This document shows positions 19,461 through 27,899 of a DNA stretch of 64,000 nt, in pieces (position 1 is the stretch's first letter; each line of letters starts with the position of its first letter). The notes under the pieces are model-generated. The model searched no databases. It saw only the letters and a program-made list of their open reading frames with translations, and had not been told where the DNA came from. Made by a program: the position numbers and the translations under genes. This DNA is from Prorocentrum cordatum. Taxonomy: Eukaryota; Sar; Dinophyceae; Prorocentrales; Prorocentraceae. Location of the stretch: NCBI GenBank assembly GCA_963575745.1, contig CAUYUJ010020759.1:86815-150814 (forward strand), given 5' to 3'.

Positions 19461-21785
19461 GTGCTGTGCAATGATGATGAAGTTTTCCGCAAAGTGAGAG
19501 CGCATGTGCGACATCTTTGGCCAGGAGATGCTCCTCGCCCTGGTCGTGATGCATTTCATAGAGATCTAGGGGGAGATGCCATCGACGGAAGGATGAGGAG
19601 GATAAGCACTCAGGTTTCGAGGACCTCAGAGGCTCTTCAGCGAGGGGTGCGTGTCAAAGCTCTCCAGGGACTGGGTCGTCAAAAATCAGCGGTGCATCGG
19701 GCTGGGGTCCTGGCCAAATCTCTTTGGGGCTCCAGCATCCACGGAGTGGCAAGTTCGAGGATCCAGTCCCTGCGAATGTCGTATTTGAACGCTGGCAAGT
19801 ACAAGCCAGGTGCGTCTGTGGGACTGTCACTGCTGACGGCAGAGTGCGGCTGGCAGCAGGACCCCTTGGTCATTGCGACGGTGGGCGCGGTCCACACCTT
19901 TGCTGTCGCCATGAACTCGCAGGCCGTCGCATGGGCGGCCGTCGACAAGCTGCTCAAAGAAGCGAGGCCTTTGCTACTGGATTCACAGCGCTGGGCCAAG
20001 TGCAAAAACCCGATTGCCGCTCTTCTCCTCTCGCTCCACAGGGTTGGGTGGTCTTGGGAGGACGCCCACACCATCAGAGATGACGATGAGCAGCTCTGGG
20101 ACTTCAGGGCCACTCCGCCTGCCCTACTGAGCTACATGGTCAAGCATGGGGTTCGGAGGCACATCGATAGGGAAGCGCTGCGCAGGCTCGCAGATGGCGG
20201 CTCACGAGTCCCTCAAGGCCCCATACCGTGGATACCCATGAATGAGGTCCTGCATTCAAAGCGCAGTAAGTTGCCGCCAAGGGGAAGGAGGTCTCTCGGG
20301 GGCCTGTGCTCGGGGGCTCACTGGTGCCAGTACAGGGCCTCGAAGTCCTTCAACGGGGAGCCCTCGGTGTGCTTGAGGTGCCAAGGATGCCCAGGCACTT
20401 TCTATCATAGGTTCGTTGAGTGCGACGCGTACCACTTCTTCAGGCAGGAGAGGCTCCCGAAGGAGCTCCACAATGCAGTCAAGCGTATGAAGCAGGCCCT
20501 CGAGGCCCTACAGACTCTCTTCTGCCGTGGCCCTCTTCCTGACCCTGCTCAAGCCTTCGCTTATCCGAGCAGGAACCCAGCTCACCACTACTATGATATG
20601 GATCGTAAAGGTGTTGTGCATGTTGACGGTGGCTTTGTTTTCACTGACGGGAGTGGGTTCTATACGGACATACCGCACATGAGAAGCGCAGGTTTGTCAG
20701 TCGTTGTATACGACCACGAGCGCAGGAGGGTGGCCAGATACTTCGGTGCAGTGCCAAAGGACATGTACCCGCTCCAAGTAGCCAAGTGTGGTGAGGACTA
20801 TGCGATGCTGATCGTTAGCAGGCAAGTTCTGGGATCATACACGGCACTCTCAGACTGCAAAGGCACGCTTTCTTACTGCAATTCGCCTAGCCGCCTGGCT
20901 GTGGGAGCAGGCAATCCAAGAGCTAATGTGTGGAAGTTGATTGCTCAGAATGAGGAGTTCCATCGGCAGGCGTTCAAGCATGTGAAGGGCCATGCGGCAC
21001 AGACGGATGTTATTGAAGGTGTGCTGTCCGATTTTGAGAAGACGGGCAACTCCACGGCGGACGCATTGGCGAAGCGTGGGGCTGCATATAATATGCCAGG
21101 GGACGAGCACGTGGATTTCGTTCGGGGCTGTAGGATGTTGCACAAAATGCTACTGCAGTACCTTGGGAATGTTCAAGCGTGGCTGTATGATTATAACGCT
21201 GAGGGCCTGGACTACCATTTCCCGTTGAAAACAGACGAGGAGCAGGAGGCCCCCTTTCAGCAGCCCCTGACCGCCATGGTGGACAATGAGCCCCATTGTG
21301 AACTGGTCCTGGAAGACGAGCTTGACGGTTTCCTGGAGCCATGGCATGTGGCAGGGCACAGCCTAGTGGAATATCCGATGGTGGACTCACCACACTTTAT
21401 TTTGTTATGTTCCACGTGCTGCCAGTATTTCTGTTCAGACTCCAAGAATCATCGAGGGCTGGCTCAGAAGTGCAAAGGCAAGCATGGAGGTGGCCGTGAA
21501 GTGGAAAACCGTCGGCACTTGGACAATCTCAGGCATCCACAGGCGATTCGAGCCCATGTCAGGCTCGAGTCTCCGCGGTCGCCATCTGGGCCAGCACGGA
21601 ACATGGTCAGAGTGACCAAGAAGTGGGAGGTAGAGTTGAGCAGCAGTGCAGTTCGGACCCCACTGAAGAAGCAGAGGCTCCTGGACACATCGCGCATCCT
21701 CCTGGCGTACGGGATCGAGTTTCGCGAGGCCGTGGAGCTAGGCCACATTCCTGAAGATGATGAAGATGGCCAAGAGTCGGACTGA
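19461..21785 (+). CDS. LINE-B ORF2 C-terminus: zinc finger, RNase H, Cys/His tail
   Basis: An uninterrupted frame of 774 codons. Residues about 1-300 are the RT thumb and connection. CLRCQGCPGTFYHRFVEC near 305-322 is the finger also seen in LINE-A and LINE-C. RNase H follows with its acidic set in place: TDGSG (about 395-399), GEDYAM (Glu about 445), SDCKG (about 463), KGH (about 511) and STADALAKRG (Asp about 533). RNase H removes the RNA strand during cDNA synthesis. A tail segment CSTCCQYFCSDSKNH (about 653-667), then C and H residues, may bind zinc. The start is only the first in-frame Met after the last frameshift and not a true translation start. An intact 2.3 kb frame in an otherwise ruined element is unusual. 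Confidence 0.85.
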   Translation: MLCNDDEVFRKVRAHVRHLWPGDAPRPGRDAFHRDLGGDAIDGRMRRISTQVSRTSEALQRGVRVKALQGLGRQKSAVHRAGVLAKSLWGSSIHGVASSRIQSLRMSYLNAGKYKPGASVGLSLLTAECGWQQDPLVIATVGAVHTFAVAMNSQAVAWAAVDKLLKEARPLLLDSQRWAKCKNPIAALLLSLHRVGWSWEDAHTIRDDDEQLWDFRATPPALLSYMVKHGVRRHIDREALRRLADGGSRVPQGPIPWIPMNEVLHSKRSKLPPRGRRSLGGLCSGAHWCQYRASKSFNGEPSVCLRCQGCPGTFYHRFVECDAYHFFRQERLPKELHNAVKRMKQALEALQTLFCRGPLPDPAQAFAYPSRNPAHHYYDMDRKGVVHVDGGFVFTDGSGFYTDIPHMRSAGLSVVVYDHERRRVARYFGAVPKDMYPLQVAKCGEDYAMLIVSRQVLGSYTALSDCKGTLSYCNSPSRLAVGAGNPRANVWKLIAQNEEFHRQAFKHVKGHAAQTDVIEGVLSDFEKTGNSTADALAKRGAAYNMPGDEHVDFVRGCRMLHKMLLQYLGNVQAWLYDYNAEGLDYHFPLKTDEEQEAPFQQPLTAMVDNEPHCELVLEDELDGFLEPWHVAGHSLVEYPMVDSPHFILLCSTCCQYFCSDSKNHRGLAQKCKGKHGGGREVENRRHLDNLRHPQAIRAHVRLESPRSPSGPARNMVRVTKKWEVELSSSAVRTPLKKQRLLDTSRILLAYGIEFREAVELGHIPEDDEDGQESD

Positions 21786-21984
21786 GTGTGCAGCGTGGAC
21801 TGTACACCGATCAGGAGCCACGATGCGGAGTTTGATCCTCGGAGGCTTCTACAACTTGCTCTGTTTTGAAATCCTGTGCCCTGGGGGCGGCAGGTTATTT
21901 CGTCGCCAGGCTGGTGACTTCCGTCCGAGATTCTTGAGGTTGCAGCCTTGCTGGCCCTTGAATTCTCTAAGTGGCGGGAGCGCC

Positions 21985-22230
21985 AGTCGGCTTTGCCGTG
22001 GTTCGACCGTGGCGCTGTCCCTCCGCGTCCCCTTCGTTTGCCACGTCGGCGGCGCTTTCCACGTGGGCATGGCTTTCGCCGCCCTGGAGCTGGGCTGGGT
22101 GTGGTGGTCGCACCTGCTCAAGGCGCTGGGAGCCCTCGAGGTGCCCTTCGTCGCCTCGGTGGGCCTCGTGCGGGTGAGCACGGGCCTGCCGCAGGCCCCG
22201 TGCTCCCTGGCCGCCCGCGTCTGCTTTGAG
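21985..22230 (+). CDS. Possible host exon, unknown hydrophobic product
   Basis: In one frame the codons end almost only in G or C, and the peptide reads VPFVCHVGGAFHVGMAFAAL, then ELGWVWWSHLLKALGALEVP, ending AARVCFE just before GTAGGA, a good 5' splice donor (22231). The left limit is unclear; an AG precedes TCGGC near 21985. The segment is hydrophobic enough for a membrane helix. No family is recognised. The region directly upstream (EVAALLALEFSKWRERQSAL in another frame) may be the last part of LINE-B. Confidence 0.35.
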
Positions 22231-22379
22231 GTAGGAACGGCCCCCACGCCCCGTCCTGGTGCTTGCAAGGTGGTCCTGGCCCTCGGGCTCCACCGTGTAG
22301 GCGCTGGGGGGGGGGTTGTGAGGGTTGTTCCTCTCTCCCTGTCTCTGGATCCAGCTGCCCCTCGGCTTCCGCTCGCTCG

Positions 22380-22705
22380 CTCCTTCCTTCTCCTCCTCCT
22401 GCTCCTCCTCCTCCTGCTCGAAGCCCCTCCCGAAACGTTCCCTCGACGGGGTCTCGGCCGCCGCTGAGCGGGGCGCCCACTCGACGTGCTCCCGGACGCT
22501 GACGGTCGTCAGGATGCTGGCCTGGCGGCGTCTCGGGCGCCGGACCGCGGCGAGGGCGTCGAGGAGGAGGGGGAGGAGGAGGAGGAGGAGGAGGAGGAGG
22601 AGGAGGAGGAGGAGCGCAGGAGGAGGAGGAGGAGGAGGAGGAGGAGGAGGGGGAGGAGGAGGAGGGAGGAGGAGAGGAGGAGGAGGAGAAGGAGCAGGAG
22701 CAGGA

Positions 22706-22737
<32 letters not shown>

Positions 22738-22800
22738 AGGAGCAGGAGGAGGAGCAGGAGGAGGAGGAGGGGGAGGAGGAGGAGGAGGAGGAGGAGCAGA
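22380..22800. repeat. (TCC)n then (GGA)n / (GGAGCA)n microsatellites
   Basis: A short TCC block at 22385-22420 and a long GGA block at 22560-22800 with a GGAGCA variant run (22688-22762). Confidence 0.93.
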
Positions 22801-22801
22801 A

Positions 22802-22967
22802 AAACAAAAACGCTCACCACCCCGCCCCCGCGAATTTTGGACGAAAAACTAAAAATAGCCAAAACATAATGAAAACAATATCCAACAATACTCAACACAA
22901 CGTCCCCATACTATTTTTGTTGACTATATTGGAAGATTCCCCCCGTAGAGGGACAGGCCCGACTTAA
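22802..22967. mobile_element. MITE family 1, copy B (left end missing)
   Basis: AT-rich interior (ACTAAAAATAGCCAAAACAT; CGTCCCCATACTATTTTTG) and right inverted repeat CCGTAGAGGGACAGGCCCGAC ending at 22963, then TTAA. The left terminal repeat is not found; a (GGA)n microsatellite stands where it should be. Confidence 0.7.
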
Positions 22968-22973
22968 CACTTG

Positions 22974-23198
22974 AGGCCTCCTGGGTGGGGTCGGAGCAGA
23001 TGGGGCTAAAGGATCGCGCGGCATCGCCAACACATTGGCGATACATCGCCGATGCATCGGCGAGGCATCGGCGACATCAGCGACGCATCGACGCCAGCGT
23101 GGACAAAATCGGGCTCCACATCGAGCCACATCGCCGATGCACCGACGATACGGCGAGATCCCCCTACCCCAACTACTCGGACCCCATCTAGGAGGCCT
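22974..23198. mobile_element. Inverted-ended element with GCATCGGCGA decamers, copy 1
   Basis: Begins AGGCCTCCTGGGTGGGGTC and ends CCCCATCTAGGAGGCCT, inverted copies of each other. The interior has many copies of a near-palindromic decamer, GCATCGGCGA, with variants (CACATTGGCGATACATCG). Another copy is at 49934-50170. Non-coding. Confidence 0.65.
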
Positions 23199-23397
23199 AG
23201 AGACACCGGCGATGCGGAGAGAAAGGACGGTGGACCAATGGGGGGCGGGGTGGACGGATAACGGCAACGCTTGGGCGGGGTGGGGCCCATCGAGGTGGGG
23301 GTACGCTGCGATCGCTAGTACGCGCGCGAGCACCAGCATGTGAATGTCCTGAGCAGCTTTAAAGTCGGGGCGGATTGGAGAGGGCACGCGAGAGGAC

Positions 23398-23785
23398 ACA
23401 AGACCCTCCTGGGGGCCCCATTGCCGCAGGAATGTAGAAGGCATGGGTCGCGAAGCAAATGACACCAGGGTACCCTTGATTTGGCAGGGTTAGGGGAACG
23501 AAACATGGCATACATACAAAAACTCGGAGGTTCGCGCGGATTTCTCGGATCGGCGCTGGACCCCCCTTCCTGGCGCGCGGAGCGCGCCAGGAGCGGCGCC
23601 AGAGGCGCCGCCAGGGGGCCCCACAGCCGATCCAAGAAATCCGCGCGAACCTCCGAGTTGTTGTGTTTATGTCATGTTTCATTCCCCTAACCCTGCCAAA
23701 TCGAAGTTGCCCTGGTGTCCTGTGCTTCGCGACCCATGCCTTCTACATTCCTTTGGCGATGTGGCCCTCGAGAGGGTCTCGTTCC
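23398..23785. repeat. Long imperfect fold-back repeat
   Basis: Arms of about 150 bp (23398-23548 and 23633-23785) are inverted copies of each other, for example GGAATGTAGAAGGCATGGGT on the left against ACCCATGCCTTCTACATTCC on the right, and TTCGCGCGGATTTCT against AGAAATCCGCGCGAA. The loop of about 85 bp contains further small palindromes (TGGCGCGCGGAGCGCGCCA). Partial further copies of the right arm follow to about 23980 (GGCCGATCCGAGAAATCCGC). Confidence 0.8.
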
Positions 23786-23989
23786 CTAAGGGTCGACTTA
23801 CTAATCAGCCTCGACTGTGCACAGAGAACTCCCCGCGGACCTCAGAGTTTTTTATGTTTCTGCATTTTTCGTCTCCCTAAGGGTGGCCGATCCGAGAAAT
23901 CCGCGCGGGCCTCCGAATTTTAATGTTTATGCCAATTTTCGTTCCCCGAAGGGTCGACCTGCTGATCGGCCTCGGCCGTGCACAGTTCA

Positions 23990-24300
23990 CGACGGGGGGG
24001 CATGGTGGGAGCCGCCCAGGTGGGAGCCGCCGAGATTGGGAGGGGGGGGGCGGCACGGTGGGAGCCGTCAGGATGGGGGCCGCCAAGATCGGTGGGAGCC
24101 GAGATGGGTGGGCGCCAAGCTTAGGGAGCCCACAAAAGACGTACGCGCCCAACCGTGTACGTGAACACGGCCCCTCGATCCGCGAGACCGCCCGCAAGGT
24201 ACGAACACTCGCGCAACGCATGCTCCCGAAACCAACGTGGATCCATGTACGTGTACGTCCTTCGTTCGCTCCTGAAAGATGGGAGGCGCCAAGATGGGGC
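23990..24300. other. Purine-rich spacer with GGGAGCCGCC repeats
   Basis: GGTGGGAGCCGCCAAGAT-type units recur at 24007-24110. The remainder has no recognisable feature; one part (GATCCATGTACGTGTACGT at 24239) is a small inverted repeat. Confidence 0.4.
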
Positions 24301-24307
24301 ACGTTTG

Positions 24308-24533
24308 GACGCCCGAGTTATCCGGGGTAACTCGGGTCCGGGGTAACTCGGGTTTGGGTTCCCGAAAAAGGAACCCGAGTTATCCCTGACCCGAGTTACC
24401 CCTGATGATTCGGGGCTCTGGACGCCCGAGTTATCCGGGGTAACTGGGGTCCGGGGTAACTCGGGTTTGGATTCCCGAAACACGAACCCGAGTTATCCCT
24501 GACCCGAGTTACCCCTGATGATTCGGGACTCTG
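24308..24533 (+). repeat. Two tandem copies of a 113-bp hairpin-forming unit
   Basis: The unit starts GACGCCCGAGTTATCCGGGG at 24308 and again at 24421, with only a few differences. ACCCGAGTTA and its complement TAACTCGGGT each occur more than once per unit, so each unit can fold into alternative long hairpins or a cruciform. No coding potential is seen. Confidence 0.9.
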
Positions 24534-24663
24534 ACACGTTGGGGGGGGGCGGCGGGAGCCGCCAATTCTTTGTTTGGGGGGGGGGGGCGGCACGGCGTGG
24601 GGGCCACGAGGGGCCACCGACATCGGAGGCCGGGGCTCCCTCGGCGGGCGGTAGAAAACAATC

Positions 24664-25150
24664 GCATGGAGCAGCAGCACCAACGCCAACACCAACACCA
24701 CCAACAACAGCAACGATACCAACAACAACAGCAACGACATCAACAGCAGCAACAGCACCATCACCAACACCACCACCAACAACAACACAACCAACAGCAG
24801 CAGCAGCAACAACAACAATAACACAACAGCAACAACAACACCACCAACAACAACAGCATCAACAATAATAACAACAACAACAACACCAACACCAACAACA
24901 ACAACAACCACAACCACAACAACAACAACAACAACAACAGCAACAACAACAACACCAACAACAACAACAACAACAACAACAACAACGGCAACAACAACAC
25001 CAACAACACCAACAATACCAACGACACCAACAACCACAACAACCACAACAACCACAACCACAACCACAACAACAACAACAGCAGCAACAGCAACAACAAC
25101 ACCAACACCAACACCACCAACACCAACACCAACACCAACAACAACTATAA
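24664..25150 (+). repeat. (CAA/CCA)n trinucleotide tract
   Basis: About 490 bp of CAA with CCA, CAG and CAT variants. The Gln-, Asn- or Thr-rich frames are repeat products. Confidence 0.95.
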
Positions 25151-25560
25151 CAATCATTTTACCCGAACGCTCAGTGTTCTCACCAGTGCCAGGGTTTTCA
25201 TGCGACGCGAGACAATACCCCCACTTCGTGGGGGGGCAGTTCAAGCTCTACCAAATATCCAAACGACTCTTCGCGACCACCCAAACCCAGCTTCCCGCCC
25301 TATGACGTTGGGACACTTCACTTCGTGGCGTGCGGACGACCGTGGCTACTACACTGGCGTGGGGTACACACCCACAGAACTTGGTCACTTATTCGGGGCG
25401 CGCGTGTGCCCAGCATCCTGCAATTGTGACATACAATACATGACACAGACAGACAGAGAGAGAGACAGAGAGCAGACAGAGAGAGAGACAGAGAGAGCGG
25501 AGTTGGTCACATTTTTGGGGCAAGTTCCTGAGATCGTCGTGTTTTTTGTTGGTCTTGCGC
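25151..25560. other. Transition region with a (CAGA)n-like run
   Basis: ACAGACAGAGAGAGACAGAG repeats lie at 25443-25496. No coding feature is supported. Confidence 0.4.
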
Positions 25561-25561
25561 G

Positions 25562-26560
25562 CGCGAATGTCCACTTTACTTTTTTTTGCAAGGGAGTATT
25601 GAAATTTGATTATGTTAGAACAAGAAAAAGTAGCTCGCGCGAGCTCATGTAACATAAATGTTGAAAAACCATTGGTTTTGTGGGAGTCGGACAGCGCGCG
25701 CGGGATGAAATTTGGACATTTTTTTTTGAAAAACCATTGGGTTTTTGATGTTTTTATGTTGAAATCGCTACGAAACCTAAGGTTCTGGAAGGATTTCGTC
25801 TTGCGCGCGCGAATGTCCACTTTACCTTATTTTTTGCAAGGGATTATTGAAATTTGATTATGTTAGAACAAGAAAAAGTAGCTCGCGCGAGCTCATGTAA
25901 CATAAATGTTGGAAAACCATTGGTTTTTTGAGGATTCGGACAGCGCGCGCGGGTGGAAATTTTGAAAAGTCGTGCAGCTGTTTTTCGAGGACCTACGGTG
26001 CGATTCGTGTGATTTTATGATGCGCGGTGGTAAAATTCTTAAAAACCCAATGGTTTTTGTAGATTTCGGCGTGCGCGCGCGAAGAAAAAACGAATGTGTC
26101 CCGCATGGTATTATTTGACAGGGATGATGGCCCTGGCAGGTGCGCAACCGTTGTCGCAGAAGTTTGAAAAAGTTGCTCGCAAAAGCCCGTTTGACAAAAT
26201 TGTTTAAAAAGTGATGGTTTTCCTACGAATCCGCAAGAGCGCGCGGGATGAGATTTTGACAATTTTTTATTTAAAAAACCATTGGGTTTTTGATGTTTTT
26301 ATGTTGAAATCGTTCCGAAACCTAAGGTTTTGGAAGGATTTCGTCTTGCACGCGCGAATGTCCACTTTAGCTTATTTTTTGCAAGGGATTCTTGAAATTG
26401 GATTACATTTGAACAAGAAATTTCATTTTATAGTGTTTTTTGCAAGGGAAAACGGGGGGGAACAAAACAACCGGATCCGGTACTAATCCACTTTTCTGAA
26501 GCTTTCGCGAAAAAATGATGAAAATGTTGCGGCCTAGGTTTTGGAGGGGGGTCGTGTACC
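25562..26560 (+). repeat. AT-rich island with duplicated units and CG-alternating clusters
   Basis: A unit starting GCGAATGTCCACTTTA (25563) is repeated at 25809 with near identity for about 105 bp and again, diverged, at 26355. AAAACCATTGGGTTTTTGATG occurs at 25732 and 26276. The AT-rich background is dotted with GCGCGCGCG clusters (25556, 25694, 25803, 25946, 26071, 26349), capable of Z-form DNA. Composition is unlike the rest of the window. No open frame of interest. Confidence 0.85.
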
Positions 26561-26596
26561 AGGGGTCCCAACAATAATTATTCTTTAGAAGTAATA

Positions 26597-26700
26597 ATGT
26601 TCAACAACAATAGCATCAATGCTGCAAACACCAACAACAACACCAACAACCAAAACAACATCAGCTTGAACAACAACCATTAACAACTATTACAACATCA
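26597..26700 (+). repeat. Short (CAA/CCA)n tract
   Basis: Same kind of repeat as 24664-25150 on the same strand, about 100 bp long and more degenerate; the AT-rich island lies between the two. Confidence 0.8.
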
Positions 26701-26779
26701 AACGCCTCGCTGCGGTGCGTCATCCCGGTCATCGCCGACACGTGCGACTTCCCGTCGGGGTCCTCTCCCCCAATGGCGG

Positions 26780-27120
26780 GCGGGTGTCTCCTCCTCCCCT
26801 CTCCCTCCTTCTCCTTCTCCTGCCCCGCTCCCCCGTCCCCCGCATCCTCGTCCTCATCCTCTGCTTCCCTCCCGTCACCATCGCCATTTTTTGCTGTGTC
26901 CACTCCCTCCTCCTCAGCAGGCTGCTCCTCCTCCTCCTCCTCCTCCTTTTCCTGCCAGCCCCTCGGCTTCGAGCGATTCGAGCATTCGGGCCCCGAGATT
27001 CGAACTCAGCGCGCCTCTCTTTCTCTCTCTCTCTCTCTCTCGGAGGAGGAGGAGGAGGAAGAGGAGGAGGAGGAGAAGGAGGAGGAAGGAGGAGGGGGAG
27101 GAGGGGGAGGAGGATTCTTC
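26780..27120. repeat. (TCC)n, (TC)n and (GGA)n block
   Basis: TCC-rich at 26785-26955, (TC)n at 27017-27041, then (GGA)n at 27041-27115. The middle (GCTTCGAGCGATTCGAGCAT) is not repetitive. Confidence 0.85.
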
Positions 27121-27169
27121 TGGGGGTGGCCTTCAGGGCTCCCTCCCAAGGGCGCTCCAGAAGACGAAG

Positions 27170-27720
27170 GGTGCTCCAAGTATCGGCACAAGAGGGTGCC
27201 AATACGATCCAAGTGCGCTCCAAGAGGGCAGAAAATGGCCTCAAGAAGGCGTCGGAAGGTCTCAAGACGGCATGGGAGCGCTCCAAGACAACCAACATCG
27301 CCTCAAGCAACCCGAGTGGCCCTCAACAGCGACTGAAGAGGACACCCAAGAAAGCCTCATGAAGGAACAATCATTGCTTGCCACTTTGTTGTTCAACCAT
27401 TCTAACGGTTCCACGATGCCCCAAAAGGCATTCAGCATGGCATCAAGACGGTCCTAAACTGACGCAGAAGGCATCCAAGAGGCCCACGAGGTGGCCCCAA
27501 GATGCCCAAGAGACTGCCAGGACGGCCACAAGACGGCCCCAAGAGCCCCCCCCCCAAGGGGCCCAGAGGCCCTCAGATGAGCCCCCCGAGACCGCCAGCA
27601 GGCCCCCAAGAGGCTCCTAGAGGCCTCAAATATTCCCCCCCAAAAGACCCTAAGAGGCCTCGAATGGGCTTCATGGCCCCGAGAATGCCTCTAGAAACCA
27701 TTGAGAGGCCTCCTCCACCG
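27170..27720 (+). repeat. CCAAGAGGCCC tract T3
   Basis: Units such as CCAAGAGGGC and CCCCAAGAGGCC, followed by a TCC block (27716-27796) and a tail with GGCGGAATGAACGACGCGA (27845) that matches the end of tract T1. Confidence 0.85.
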
Positions 27721-27737
27721 CCTCCTCGTCTCCGTCC

Positions 27738-27768
<31 letters not shown>

Positions 27769-27899
27769 CTCCTCGTCCTCCTCCTCCTCCTCCTGGCTCG
27801 CCACGGGCGCACCGACAGATAACACCAGCGCTGCACGATGGGGCGGCGGAATGAACGACGCGAGTGCAGAAGCTGCGTGTGCCAAACAGGACGGCAATA

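Larger units (their letters stand above)
15483..21960 (+). mobile_element. LINE-B, non-LTR retrotransposon relic with spliced leader and RNase H
   Basis: Order: spliced leader, 135-nt leader region, ORF1 (15640-16732), endonuclease (about 16990-17800), linker, reverse transcriptase (about 18600-19460), zinc finger, RNase H and a C-terminal Cys/His segment (to 21785). At over 6 kb it is the most complete element in the window, but at least five frame changes and a 36-base poly-C run break ORF2. The 3' limit after the stop at 21785 is uncertain, and no poly(A) is seen. Confidence 0.87.
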
